Shown here: positions 18,328 through 26,937 of the stretch, piece by piece | Position numbering within the stretch: position 1 is the first letter of the stretch | Layout of the letters: each line of letters starts with the position of its first letter | From: Exiguobacterium profundum | GTDB taxonomy: Bacteria > Bacillota > Bacilli > Exiguobacteriales > Exiguobacteriaceae | Reading direction: 5' to 3' | DNA: 64,000 bases | Assembly: GCF_001909285.1 (NCBI RefSeq) | Contig: NZ_MRSV01000001.1 | Coordinates: 949,331-1,013,330 of the forward strand | The notes under the pieces: model-generated | What the model saw: the letters and a program-made list of their open reading frames with translations, nothing else | What the model was told of the DNA's origin: nothing | Database searches by the model: none | Program-made: the position numbers and the translations under genes

Positions 18328-20175
18328 ATGATCGAGAACAACTTTTCAAACCGAGTATATCGTAAGCATCAAGAGAAACTGTTCGCGCTCGTACGGATGC
18401 CGATTGTAACGGAAGAAACGGTGCAGGAGGCAATTCTGTATATGTGTGAGATTGTCGCCGATATGTTGGCAGTCGATACAGTCTCGATCTGGCATTTTGA
18501 TACATCGCATCGATCTATTTCATGTCAAGTCGCTTATTCTCACGAATCAGGGACACATCATCCGAAGTTGACCGTCCATCGTGAACTCGCGCCTGACTAT
18601 TTTGATGCGCTTCAAACAGAGCGAATCCTTTCGTTTGAGGATGTTCGCAGTCATCCATGGGTGAAGGACTTGTACAAAGAGTACTTTGTAGAAGGAAAGC
18701 GTGTGTACTCCATGCTAGACGCTCCGATTTATGCAAACAATCGTGCCACAGGTGTGATTTGTTGCGAGACGTTTCTGCTTCGGGAGTGGAACTATCTTGA
18801 GGAATTGATTGTGAGTACACTTGCGGATTTTATTGCCATCCTGTACTTCCGGCTTGACCGGCAGCTTGTGGATGAACGGATTCATCAGTTAGCCTACACG
18901 GACGAACTGACAGGTTTGATGAACAAATATGCATTTGTCGAGGAAGTCGATCAATTACGTCAACAAGCGAGAGGGTTTTTAGGAGCAGTTTTATATATTC
19001 GAGCAGACGATTTTCGGTCTATTGAGGATGCGATTGGAACCGAAACATCGAATTTGATCGTGAAAGAAATGGCGAAACGACTACGAGCAGTAATCGATGA
19101 ATCTAGGATGGCACGTACCTCGCAATCGGGATTTGTCATTTGGGTACCTTACGGGGAACGGAGGAAAATACGTTCGTTTGCAGAACATTTATGCGAGCAA
19201 GTGACGCGTGCGCCATATCGAATCAATGAATTGGACGTTGTACTGACGACGAGTGCATTCATTTCCATTGAACATGAAAGTCGATCTACTTTGGATATGA
19301 TTCATACAACACGTGTCGTTGCAGGTCAATCAGATGAGAAACGTGGGGTCATCAAGTTTTTTGAAGAGGCCATGGCGCAAGAAGCATCTGAGAGACTCTT
19401 GTTAGAGATGAATTTACGTACTGGTGTGATATCAGGTCAGTTTGAACTGTATTTCCAACCGAAAGTGAATGCTTCCTCAGGTAAACTGAAAGGGTTTGAA
19501 GGGTTGATGCGCTGGAATCACCCAGAGCGAGGTCTCGTGCCGCCGCTCGACTTCATTCCGCTTGCCGAATCAACTGGTGTCATCATCGACTTAGAGGAAT
19601 GGGCGTTCGTGACGGCTTGTCGCCAGCTCAAACGTTGGCATGAACGGGGAGACCGGTATGAACTCGCCCTCAATTTATCGGCGCGTCACTTCTTATCCGA
19701 AGGGGTCGTCGAAAAGTTTGCCCAAATCGCAAGGGAAGAAGGGGTCAGTACGAGTTATTTGACCTTAGAAATCACGGAAAGCGTCGGGATGGAGAACCAG
19801 AAACACGTCATCGATCGTTTTGTTGCATTCCGAGAAGAAGGTTTTTCTATCTCGATTGACGACTTCGGGACAGGGTTCTCGGCGTTCGTCTACTTGAAGC
19901 ACTATCCGATTCATGAGATCAAAATCGATCGCCAGTTCATTCAAGTGACCGAGAATGACCCGACCGGCAACGTCATCGTCGAATCGATTGTCGATTTGGC
20001 ACGTGGCTTGAATTTGAAGACGGTGTGCGAAGGCGTCGAGACGCTTGAACAGTGGAACGCGTTACGCGAACTCGGCTGTGACGAGATGCAAGGATATTAT
20101 TTCTCTAGACCATTACCGCTTGAAGAACTTGAAGAATGGATTGTTGACTATACGACACAGAAAAGGGACGCCTGA
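18328..20175 (+). CDS. Cytoplasmic GAF / degenerate GGDEF / EAL phosphodiesterase
   Basis: 615 residues from ATG 18328 (GGGTGAGG upstream). No membrane helix. An N-terminal GAF domain (about 20-180; MLAVDTVSIWHFD, YSMLDAPIYANNRATGVICCE) is a small-ligand sensor. The GGDEF region (about 190-340) has TDELTGLMNKYAF, but the active loop reads RTSQSGFVIW, so cyclase activity is unlikely. The EAL domain keeps EGLMRW, NLSARHF, EITES, DDFGTGFSAF, KIDRQF and EGVET, so it should hydrolyse c-di-GMP. It is the second EAL protein within 7 kb, and its terminator contains a duplicated sequence (see 20161-21003). Confidence 0.87.
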   Translation: MIENNFSNRVYRKHQEKLFALVRMPIVTEETVQEAILYMCEIVADMLAVDTVSIWHFDTSHRSISCQVAYSHESGTHHPKLTVHRELAPDYFDALQTERILSFEDVRSHPWVKDLYKEYFVEGKRVYSMLDAPIYANNRATGVICCETFLLREWNYLEELIVSTLADFIAILYFRLDRQLVDERIHQLAYTDELTGLMNKYAFVEEVDQLRQQARGFLGAVLYIRADDFRSIEDAIGTETSNLIVKEMAKRLRAVIDESRMARTSQSGFVIWVPYGERRKIRSFAEHLCEQVTRAPYRINELDVVLTTSAFISIEHESRSTLDMIHTTRVVAGQSDEKRGVIKFFEEAMAQEASERLLLEMNLRTGVISGQFELYFQPKVNASSGKLKGFEGLMRWNHPERGLVPPLDFIPLAESTGVIIDLEEWAFVTACRQLKRWHERGDRYELALNLSARHFLSEGVVEKFAQIAREEGVSTSYLTLEITESVGMENQKHVIDRFVAFREEGFSISIDDFGTGFSAFVYLKHYPIHEIKIDRQFIQVTENDPTGNVIVESIVDLARGLNLKTVCEGVETLEQWNALRELGCDEMQGYYFSRPLPLEELEEWIVDYTTQKRDA

Positions 20176-20186
20176 GCGTCCCTTTT
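20161..20186 (+). terminator. Terminator of the GAF-EAL gene (left copy)
   Basis: AAAAGGGACGC (20161-20171) pairs with GCGTCCCTTTT (20176-20186) around a CTGA loop. A 21-base core of this hairpin is repeated exactly at 20983-21003. Confidence 0.9.
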
Positions 20187-20256
20187 AGAATTGTATATAT
20201 CAATATCTTTCACTCTTATAACTTACCTAAAGTTTAGATTGGGGACTCAAATACAT

Positions 20257-20916
20257 ATGAATAGCTCAACGCCACAACAGTCAACTCATGAAATTACTTT
20301 TTTTAGCCAATTTAAGAATTATATCTTGTTAGGGTTATTGGGAATTTTCTTGGGATTCTTAGATCAATATGCGAGTAGTTCCCCTTTGATTGATTTTGAT
20401 ACTACACTTGAGTTTTGGCTATTCCTAGTGACATTAGTAGCTGTGTTTAGCAAGTCACGATTAAACGCTTCCATTCATTCGATTATTTTGCTTGTTTCCA
20501 CAGTTTTAGCTTATTACCTAATGTTCTATTTGAACTTAGGATTCTTACCTTATCAACTATTTGGAATATGGCTAACTATCGCAGTCCTATCCTCTGTCTA
20601 TGCGTTAATCATTTGGAATGCCGGTAAAAGAGGGATAGGCGCCGCTATTTTAGGTTCAATACCTACTGCCTTTCTATTCAAACAAGGCTACTATTTTCTT
20701 CCAGATCTCTTATTTAATACTGAAGCAGCTCAAGTACGTATTCACTACTTTGGTATCGATATTCAAAGTGGATTTAATCTTGTGACTGCGGTTGTGCTTT
20801 ATTCAATATTTTTTAAGATAACAGAACGTCGAATCATTTTAACTGTTTCTACGGTTATCATATTCTTCATTTTTAAAGAAACTGGCATCCTGTCGTTTCT
20901 GCCTTTTCAAATATAA
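20257..20916 (+). CDS. AT-rich polytopic membrane protein of unknown function
   Basis: 219 residues from ATG 20257; an in-frame TTG at 20191 would add 22 residues but has no binding site. Even at 20257 the ribosome site (GGGG, 14 bases away) is poor. Six or seven hydrophobic helices are visible (such as YILLGLLGIFLGFL, FWLFLVTLVAVF, IILLVSTVLAYYLMFYL, IILTVSTVIIFFIF). Base composition is clearly more AT-rich than its neighbours, and the gene sits between two copies of a terminator, so it looks acquired. I do not recognise the family; it has no obvious catalytic motif. Confidence 0.6.
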   Translation: MNSSTPQQSTHEITFFSQFKNYILLGLLGIFLGFLDQYASSSPLIDFDTTLEFWLFLVTLVAVFSKSRLNASIHSIILLVSTVLAYYLMFYLNLGFLPYQLFGIWLTIAVLSSVYALIIWNAGKRGIGAAILGSIPTAFLFKQGYYFLPDLLFNTEAAQVRIHYFGIDIQSGFNLVTAVVLYSIFFKITERRIILTVSTVIIFFIFKETGILSFLPFQI

Positions 20917-20923
20917 AAAGAAA

Positions 20924-20966
20924 AGCATCTACTTTATTCGCGTTGAAATGAAGTAGGTGCTTTTTT
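20924..20966 (+). terminator. Terminator of the AT-rich membrane gene
   Basis: AGCATCTACTT (20924-20934) pairs with AAGTAGGTGCT (20951-20961), followed by T6. Confidence 0.8.
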
Positions 20967-20982
20967 GTCTATTTTTTGCAAA

Positions 20983-21003
20983 GGACGCCTGAGCGTCCCT
21001 TTT
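20983..21003 (-). terminator. Terminator of the histidine kinase gene (right copy)
   Basis: GGACGC pairs with GCGTCC around CTGA; on the minus strand it follows the kinase stop codon at 21005 directly. The left-hand stem is one G shorter than in the copy at 20161. Confidence 0.7.
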
Positions 21004-21004
21004 G

Positions 21005-22381
21005 CTATGTCATGAATGTGATTCGAATTGTGGTGCCGTGTCCCGGTGCACTGTCGACTTCTATTTTCCCGCCGTGGGCTTCGATGATGTCCCGTGAGAT
21101 GGCCATGCCGAGACCACTCCCGCGTGCGTCGTCTGTATTCGTGCCTCGGTAATAGCGTTCAAAGATATAGGGCAATTCGGATTCTGCAATCCCATTTCCA
21201 TCATCTCCAATCGTCACGACGTCACCCTCGATGTGGACTGTCACGTGCACCGAATCGTCATTATGGAGAAGAGCATTATACAAGAAGTTGAGCAAGGCTC
21301 GCTTCATAAAGTGACGATCGAGCGAGACGGTCGCTGCTTGAGTAGCCTCAAACTCGATGTGACGCTCCCCAAAGCGAGAATCGTTCAACACGTCGATGAC
21401 GAGCTCACGAACGAACGGCTCGAGGTTTGTCTCTTCGAGCGTAAGTGGGAAATCGCCGTGTTGCAGACGCATCGTCAAATTGAAATCGTCGAGCAGTTCC
21501 TTCATATACTTAGCCTGTCGTTCAATCACATGTACGTATTGTCTGTGCTCGGTGTCATCTAACGAATCATCATCAAGTAGTTCGGCGTAGCCTTGGATGG
21601 AGGCGAGCGGGGTCTTCAGGTCGTGAGATACGTTGCTCATCCACTCTTTTCGACGTTCTTCGAGTTCTTCGCGCTGACGTTCATACGTTTTAAGTGTCTG
21701 TGAGACGGCATTCAAATCATAGAAAACAGGACGGTAAATCCCTGACTGCTTCGGTTCGGTAGTCGAAAAATCACGTTGCTTCAGCTGTTGAATCCGTTCG
21801 GTCAAGCGATATACAGGGCGCGTCAATCGTGAACTGAACAATAAACCGATCAAGGCGGCGACAAGTAAATCGACAACTAGAATCCAGAAGAACGCCTTCG
21901 TGATATACGAAAGGACTGCCTGTTCGTCTAACATAAAGAGCACCCGACGCTCATTTGCCTCCGGCACACCGATGAGATAACTGTACGATTCATACTCCCC
22001 GATGAAGTAGAGTCGGAGGTCATCATCCATATATTTATACATTTGAATCAATTCGATTGGAGAATAGGCGTCTGGTAATCCACTCGGGGCATCGACCTCG
22101 CTGACGACACGTCCCGTCTCATCTAAAAAGCGGACGAATGCACCCGTTTGGCGAAGAGCTTCCCGCCCGGCTTCTGACACAACGGGTTCACCGTCCTCAA
22201 GCGATACATAGGTGCTGAAGTTTCGGGTGAAGGTCTCCCCGGCGTTGCTCTCGACATCATCAAGTCCCGTTCGATCATTGATAAGGAGGCCGAATAAGAT
22301 TGTAATGTTCAAGAAGACGACGAGCGCGACAATAAGGAGAATCGACAACAAATAGCGACCGGTCAGTTTCCATTTCATCAT
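21005..22381 (-). CDS. Sensor histidine kinase
   Basis: 458 residues. Two membrane helices (about 11-34 and 163-183) enclose a ~130-residue extracytoplasmic domain. A HAMP region follows (about 184-236), then HisKA with the phosphorylated H253 in NVSHDLKTPLAS, and an ATPase domain with N box NALLHNDDS, G1 GDDGNGI and G2 GSGLGMAI. Partner of the response regulator encoded 9 bases upstream. The divergent ABC transporter suggests that it controls a peptide-export or detoxification module. Unlike classic BceS kinases it has a sizeable external domain, so it may sense a ligand directly. Confidence 0.93.
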   Translation of the reverse strand: MMKWKLTGRYLLSILLIVALVVFLNITILFGLLINDRTGLDDVESNAGETFTRNFSTYVSLEDGEPVVSEAGREALRQTGAFVRFLDETGRVVSEVDAPSGLPDAYSPIELIQMYKYMDDDLRLYFIGEYESYSYLIGVPEANERRVLFMLDEQAVLSYITKAFFWILVVDLLVAALIGLLFSSRLTRPVYRLTERIQQLKQRDFSTTEPKQSGIYRPVFYDLNAVSQTLKTYERQREELEERRKEWMSNVSHDLKTPLASIQGYAELLDDDSLDDTEHRQYVHVIERQAKYMKELLDDFNLTMRLQHGDFPLTLEETNLEPFVRELVIDVLNDSRFGERHIEFEATQAATVSLDRHFMKRALLNFLYNALLHNDDSVHVTVHIEGDVVTIGDDGNGIAESELPYIFERYYRGTNTDDARGSGLGMAISRDIIEAHGGKIEVDSAPGHGTTIRITFMT

Positions 22382-22390
22382 GATCGCTCC

Positions 22391-23080
22391 TTATACCGTC
22401 AGCCGATAGCCAAGTCCCTTGACCGTCTTGATATATGTCGGATCAGATGGATTCGGTTCGACTTTTTCACGGAGACGTCGGATGTGGACCATGACCGTGT
22501 TGTCGGATCCGAAGAATGACTCACCCCACACTTGCGTGAAGAGCGTCTCCTTGCTGAGAATTCGGTTCGGGTTGCGTAAAAAGCAGGCGAGAAGACCGAC
22601 TTCTTTAGCCGTCAACTCCAATCGCTCCCCGTTCACATACACTTCCGTCTCGTCTTCATTCATTTGAAAGGGGCCGACGGTCGTCGTCTCGGGCATTGGT
22701 GCTTCCATCATTGAAACCCGTCGGAGCTGAGCCTTTACACGGAATGCCACTTCTTTTGGACTGAACGGCTTCGTGATGTAGTCATCTCCACCGATGGCGA
22801 GACCGAGTAGTTTATCGACCTCTTCCGATTTGGCAGAGAGAAAGAGGATCGGGATGTTGGACTGCGCTCGCATCTGTTGGCAAAGCTGATAGCCTTCACC
22901 GTCCGGTAACATAACGTCTAAGATCGCCAAGTGAGGGCGGAACGTCTCGAAGACATCAAATCCGTCTTTCAATGTGTGAGCGGTCCGAATCTCATGAAAT
23001 CCTTCTTTTTCAAGCGCGCGTTGAATCAATATACATAAATCTTGTTCATCATCCACGATGAGAATCCGTGGCTGTTCCAT
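22391..23080 (-). CDS. OmpR-family response regulator
   Basis: 229 residues from ATG 23080 (AAAGAGG eight bases upstream; two in-frame starts just before are too close to it). The receiver domain has the acidic pair D10-D11, phospho-acceptor D55 in LAILDVMLP and the conserved Lys in ITKPFSP. The C-terminal winged helix has LTAKEVGLLACFLRNPNRI and GSDNTVMVHIRRLREKVE. It probably activates the divergent transporter genes starting at 23187; the 106-base gap would hold its binding sites. Confidence 0.93.
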   Translation of the reverse strand: MEQPRILIVDDEQDLCILIQRALEKEGFHEIRTAHTLKDGFDVFETFRPHLAILDVMLPDGEGYQLCQQMRAQSNIPILFLSAKSEEVDKLLGLAIGGDDYITKPFSPKEVAFRVKAQLRRVSMMEAPMPETTTVGPFQMNEDETEVYVNGERLELTAKEVGLLACFLRNPNRILSKETLFTQVWGESFFGSDNTVMVHIRRLREKVEPNPSDPTYIKTVKGLGYRLTV

Positions 23081-23186
23081 CGTCATCACCTCTTTCTAAG
23101 CATATCACGTAAGGATTTTGTAAGGTACGCGTGAGTTGGAGTTAAGACAGAGGGCGTAATGTAAGGGACAGAAAGAGGTGCTGAAC

Positions 23187-23948
23187 ATGGAAACATTATT
23201 ACAAGTAAAAGCGATTCAAAAGACATACGGGAAAGGGAACGCGACGTTTCGAGCGCTCGATGACGTCTCCTTCACCATTGAACATGGGGAGTTCGTTGGA
23301 ATCATGGGGCCGTCCGGGGCTGGGAAATCGACGTTGCTCAACGTCCTCGCGACAATCGATACACCGACGTCGGGTGAGATTTTAGTCGAAGGCGATGACA
23401 TTGCGGCGATGAATGAGGAGGCTCTTGCCGATTTTCGACGTGACCATCTTGGATTCATCTTTCAGGACTATAACTTGCTCGATTCATTGACGGTCCGGGA
23501 AAACATGTTGCTCCCGCTCGCCGTCTCGAAGACGCCGGTTCATGAGACACGCGCAAAGGTCGAACGGTTAGCGAAACGATTCAGACTCGAAGGGATCCTC
23601 GAGCAGTACCCGTATCAAATCTCAGGCGGACAGAAACAACGGACGGCTGTTTGTCGGGCGCTCATCTCGGACCCGAAACTCATCTTTGCCGATGAGCCGA
23701 CCGGTGCGCTCGACTCGAAGTCGGCGACCGATCTCTTAGATACCCTCGCTCGGTTGAATGAAGCGGAGACGACCATCATGATGGTGACGCATGACGCCTT
23801 CGCCGCAAGTTTTTGCCGCCGAGTCCTCTATATTCAAGACGGACAGTTGAAGAAAGAGCTCATTCGCGGCAACGCCTCACGAGACGCATTCTACCAATCA
23901 ATCCTCGAGGAGCTCGCGAAAGGCGGTGCGGTCGATGACGCTATTTGA
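23187..23948 (+). CDS. ABC transporter ATPase, BceA/YxdL type
   Basis: 253 residues from ATG 23187 (GAAAGAGGTG upstream). Walker A GPSGAGKST at about residues 40-48, Q-loop FQDYNLLDSLTVREN, signature ISGGQKQR, Walker B LIFADEPTGALD. It belongs to the MacB/LolD-like branch that powers FtsX-type permeases. Overlaps its permease gene by 14 bases. The neighbourhood (response regulator, kinase, ATPase, permease, YxeA-like) matches the yxdJKLM-yxeA locus of Bacillus subtilis. Confidence 0.92.
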   Translation: METLLQVKAIQKTYGKGNATFRALDDVSFTIEHGEFVGIMGPSGAGKSTLLNVLATIDTPTSGEILVEGDDIAAMNEEALADFRRDHLGFIFQDYNLLDSLTVRENMLLPLAVSKTPVHETRAKVERLAKRFRLEGILEQYPYQISGGQKQRTAVCRALISDPKLIFADEPTGALDSKSATDLLDTLARLNEAETTIMMVTHDAFAASFCRRVLYIQDGQLKKELIRGNASRDAFYQSILEELAKGGAVDDAI

Positions 23949-25767
23949 GCTCGCTAAGAAAAACGTCGTACGGAATCTGTCGCGATACGCACTCTATGTC
24001 GGGACGACCATCTTTTCCATCGTCATCTACTTCACGTTCGCGACACTCAAGCACAGTCATGAAATCAGTGCGCTTGCGGAAACATCGCAAAAGATCAGCG
24101 GGTTGATGAGCACGTCGACGTTCATCCTCATGTTGTTCGTCGCTTTGTTTATTGCCTACTCGAACGCCTTCTTTTTGAGAGGACTTAAGCGAGAGGTCGG
24201 GCTCTACTCATTACTCGGGGTCCGAAAGAAACAGATTGGACTCTTGCTCTTGTTTGAGAATATCGTCATTGGAGCGGTGTCCTTGGTCGTTGGAATCGTG
24301 CTCGGCCTGTTCGGGTCGAATGCGCTTTTGCAACTGTTGATGCGATTGATGGACAGTGACTTGAACATCGGATTCGCTTTCTCTGCGTCGGCATTCATCG
24401 AGACGTTCCTTGTCTTTCTTGCTATTTTCCTTTTCACATCATTCCAAGGGTACCGCGTCATCTATCGTTTCAAGTTGATTGACTTGTTCCATGCGGATAA
24501 GAGTGGGGAAGGAGTTCCGACGGCGAAAGGATGGGTCGCACTCACAGGTGTGCTCACGATTGGAGCGGCATACTGGCTCGCGCTTCAGGATCTGATGACG
24601 TCATCGCTATGGCGAATGCTCGGACTCGCGATGCCGCTTCTCATTATCGGATTGAGTGTCATCGGGTCTGCGCTTCTCTTTCACAGTGTCTTGATTTTCG
24701 CATTGACATGGTTGAAAGGGAACGAACGCTGGTCGTGGAAACGACTCAATTTGTTGACGACGTCACAGCTCCTCTATCGCATTCGCGGGAACGCGAAGAC
24801 GCTCACGTTGATCAGCATCATCAGCGCGACAGCAATCACGGCAGGAGGTGCCATCTTTAGCGTCTACTACTACGCGGAAGAGAATGTCGCCTCTTATACA
24901 CCATACACGTATGCTTGGAAAGGGGATGCGGTCGAGGTGAACGGAGCGACGTTCGAATCAAGTGTCGAACAAAAGACGATTCGGACGGAAGCGCAATACG
25001 GAGAGCGTGAGCTCGGGGTCATCGATGAATCGACATACCGCCATCTTCTGCAAGGTCTCGGCGTGGCAGAGCCGGCACCGTTCAAACAGGATGAGGTCGT
25101 ATGGGTCGACCCGTTCTATGACGAACGTTACTCGGAGAATCTTGAATCGGTCGAACTGTCAGGACAGACGGTTGACGTGTCGACGCGTCTTGAAGAATCA
25201 CCGCTCAACGTGATGACGTTCGGCGGGTCGTTCCTCGTCGTCGCCGACGACATGTTCAAGACGATGACGGAGCCGAGCGAGACGTATCACGTTGCCCTCA
25301 CGGAGTCGTTCAAAGATCAGCGCGAACAGTCTGAGCGTCTAGCGGAACTCGGGCTTGAATCGTTCTCGAGTGCACCGGACGTGTACGCCGAGACGATGGC
25401 AATGAACGGGGCGCTCCTCTTTGTCGGGACATTCCTTGGGCTCGTCTTTCTCGTTGCAACAGGTAGCGTCATTTACTTCAAGACGATGACGGAGGCAGAG
25501 GATGACCGGGCGAAGTATGCGATATTACAGAAAATCGGGATATCCGATCGGGACGTGCGCCGGACGGTGCGCCAACAGATCATCGTCGTCTTTCTCGCTC
25601 CGTTCGCGCTCGGGATTCTTCATGCGACCGTGGCGCTCATCGCGTTTTCAAACTTGTTGAGCATGAATTTCACGATACCGGTTCTCGTGTGGATGGGCGT
25701 CTATACGACCATTTATGCGGTCTATTATGGCATCACAGTTCGCCGCTTCATGACGGCGATTCGATAA
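23935..25767 (+). CDS. FtsX-type ABC permease, BceB/YxdM type
   Basis: 610 residues from ATG 23935. About ten membrane helices: one near the N-terminus, a group between 50 and 245, one near 287 (LTLISIISATAITAGGAIFS), and a C-terminal group from about 490. An external domain of ~200 residues lies between residues 305 and 490, as in BceB-like proteins, where it recognises peptide antibiotics. These systems move or release antimicrobial peptides and signal to the kinase. The peptide recognised here is unknown. Confidence 0.88.
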   Translation: MTLFELAKKNVVRNLSRYALYVGTTIFSIVIYFTFATLKHSHEISALAETSQKISGLMSTSTFILMLFVALFIAYSNAFFLRGLKREVGLYSLLGVRKKQIGLLLLFENIVIGAVSLVVGIVLGLFGSNALLQLLMRLMDSDLNIGFAFSASAFIETFLVFLAIFLFTSFQGYRVIYRFKLIDLFHADKSGEGVPTAKGWVALTGVLTIGAAYWLALQDLMTSSLWRMLGLAMPLLIIGLSVIGSALLFHSVLIFALTWLKGNERWSWKRLNLLTTSQLLYRIRGNAKTLTLISIISATAITAGGAIFSVYYYAEENVASYTPYTYAWKGDAVEVNGATFESSVEQKTIRTEAQYGERELGVIDESTYRHLLQGLGVAEPAPFKQDEVVWVDPFYDERYSENLESVELSGQTVDVSTRLEESPLNVMTFGGSFLVVADDMFKTMTEPSETYHVALTESFKDQREQSERLAELGLESFSSAPDVYAETMAMNGALLFVGTFLGLVFLVATGSVIYFKTMTEAEDDRAKYAILQKIGISDRDVRRTVRQQIIVVFLAPFALGILHATVALIAFSNLLSMNFTIPVLVWMGVYTTIYAVYYGITVRRFMTAIR

Positions 25768-25779
25768 GGAGAGAAAAAA

Positions 25780-26124
25780 ATAAAAAAATGGATTGGAATT
25801 GCAATTGTTGCGATTGTATTGGTCGTTGGATTAACGCAGGTGGATTGGAATCGAATTGGGAAGGATAACCTTTTCGTTGAAATCGGAGGAGCGACGGATG
25901 TAGAAGAGACGACGCTCGAGAACGGCGATGTGATGAAGCGTTACATTTATACACAATCCGCGTTCACGGAGGAAGGTGACCAGAAAGAAGTCACCTTTAC
26001 CGCCGGGAAAGAACTTCGGGAGGGGGCGTTCTTACGTCTTTATGTCAAAGATGAAGATACCGTGACTTCGTACGACGAAGTGAAACGGGAAGAGCTTCCT
26101 CGTCCAGTCATTGAGAAGTTGTAA
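25780..26124 (+). CDS. YxeA family secreted protein, apparent ATA start codon
   Basis: 114 residues if translation begins at ATA 25780. An AGGAGAG tract lies at the right distance, and the frame then reads KKWIGIAIVAIVLVVGLTQ, a normal signal/anchor sequence. The nearest legal start in frame, TTG 25819, has no binding site and would delete most of that signal. The rest matches the YxeA/DUF1093 family (YIYTQSAFTEEGDQKEVTFTA, then LRLYVKDEDTVTSYDEV), which accompanies YxdLM transporters. The simplest reading is an ATG-to-ATA change that weakens or abolishes expression. Confidence 0.7.
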   Translation: MKKWIGIAIVAIVLVVGLTQVDWNRIGKDNLFVEIGGATDVEETTLENGDVMKRYIYTQSAFTEEGDQKEVTFTAGKELREGAFLRLYVKDEDTVTSYDEVKREELPRPVIEKL

Positions 26125-26130
26125 AAAAAA

Positions 26131-26168
26131 ATCATTCGTCACGAACATCATGACGAATGATTTTTTTG
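26131..26168. terminator. Bidirectional terminator between yxeA-like gene and MerR-like gene
   Basis: ATCATTCGTCA (26131-26141) pairs with TGACGAATGAT (26151-26161); A-rich on the left, T7 on the right. Confidence 0.9.
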
Positions 26169-26191
26169 CCTACTCAGACGAGAGGAGTTTC

Positions 26192-26617
26192 CTAGGCATG
26201 AAGTTCAAGTTTGAGTATGTACGTTAGTTCATGATGCGCCAATTCAGAGAAGTTTGTTTTCTTCACATGTGTTCGTGGACGCAATCCGCATTCCAGTGCG
26301 ATGTCGACAATGGTACGAATCTGATTTTCCGTATAGAATCGCTTCCGGCCGAACGTAAATGGGGTCGGTGGCAAGACGCCATCTGTTTCCCATTTGATCA
26401 ATTGCTGTTGGCTGCGTGGGATGCCGGCCACGCTAAAGGCGCGACTCAATTCTTTGAGCGGATAGACCATTAGATGCTGCTCTTTATACGAAATTAGTTT
26501 TCCCTGTTCCGGTCGGTATGTATCCCATTCGGTCGCTGAAAACGTCAGGTCGGCTTGGTCGAAGTCGTGTTGAGCGGAAGGAATTGAGGCAAAGCTTGCG
26601 AGGTCTAGGCTGTTCAT
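26192..26617 (-). CDS. MerR-like helix-turn-helix protein
   Basis: 141 residues from ATG 26617 (AAGGAG nine bases upstream). The first ~50 residues are acidic and disordered-looking. Residues ~50-115 resemble a winged MerR/excisionase HTH: YPLKELSRAFSVAGIPRSQQ, WETDGVLPPTPFTFGRKRFY, then TENQIRTIVDIALECGLR. No metal or ligand cysteines are visible. It may regulate a nearby gene, but the target is unknown. Monocistronic. Confidence 0.6.
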   Translation of the reverse strand: MNSLDLASFASIPSAQHDFDQADLTFSATEWDTYRPEQGKLISYKEQHLMVYPLKELSRAFSVAGIPRSQQQLIKWETDGVLPPTPFTFGRKRFYTENQIRTIVDIALECGLRPRTHVKKTNFSELAHHELTYILKLELHA

Positions 26618-26937
26618 CGTGTATGTCTCCTTCTTCAAGACTGACTAGTAAAAAACAAAAAATGCCCTCCTACGTATCGTACCCCATTTACAAGAATTTA
26701 ACTTACAGTTTTTTCAAATGTTTTGAATAAATCATGGTACTTTTGACGTATTTTTGAATGCTGTCTGCCGAAGATTAAGATACCCTACTTAATATGAAAA
26801 CTCAAGAAAGTAGACAAAAAAAAAAAAATGAATAAATATTCAGATAGTTTAGGACTATCGTCACTTATTGTTATAGAAAAATAGAATGAGCACTTTGACC
26901 TTGTAAGCGGTTAATAAGGACGAAGGAGGTGAGACAA
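26618..26937. other. AT-rich intergenic region, 320 bases
   Basis: No convincing gene. It contains the upstream region of both divergent units. A 6-base inverted repeat GATAGT/ACTATC (26843-26848 and 26854-26859) lies about 80 bases before the next gene, and a strong GAAGGAGGTGAG ribosome site sits at 26922-26933. Confidence 0.5.

Larger units (their letters stand above)
20166..21003. repeat. 21-bp direct repeat flanking an AT-rich gene
   Basis: An identical 21-base terminator core occurs at 20166-20186 and 20983-21003, 817 bases apart and in the same orientation. Between the copies is one AT-rich membrane gene with its own terminator. Removing one copy and the insert would restore a single terminator between the convergent GAF-EAL and histidine kinase genes. 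Confidence 0.85.

Noticed and set aside
20191-20256. TTG 20191 as start of the AT-rich membrane protein
   Set aside because: It lies only 4 bases after the terminator hairpin and has no ribosome binding site; ATG 20257 is preferred, though its site is also weak.
24204-24860. Open frames antisense or out of frame within the ABC permease
   Set aside because: They lie inside a well-supported membrane protein gene and show no coding features of their own.
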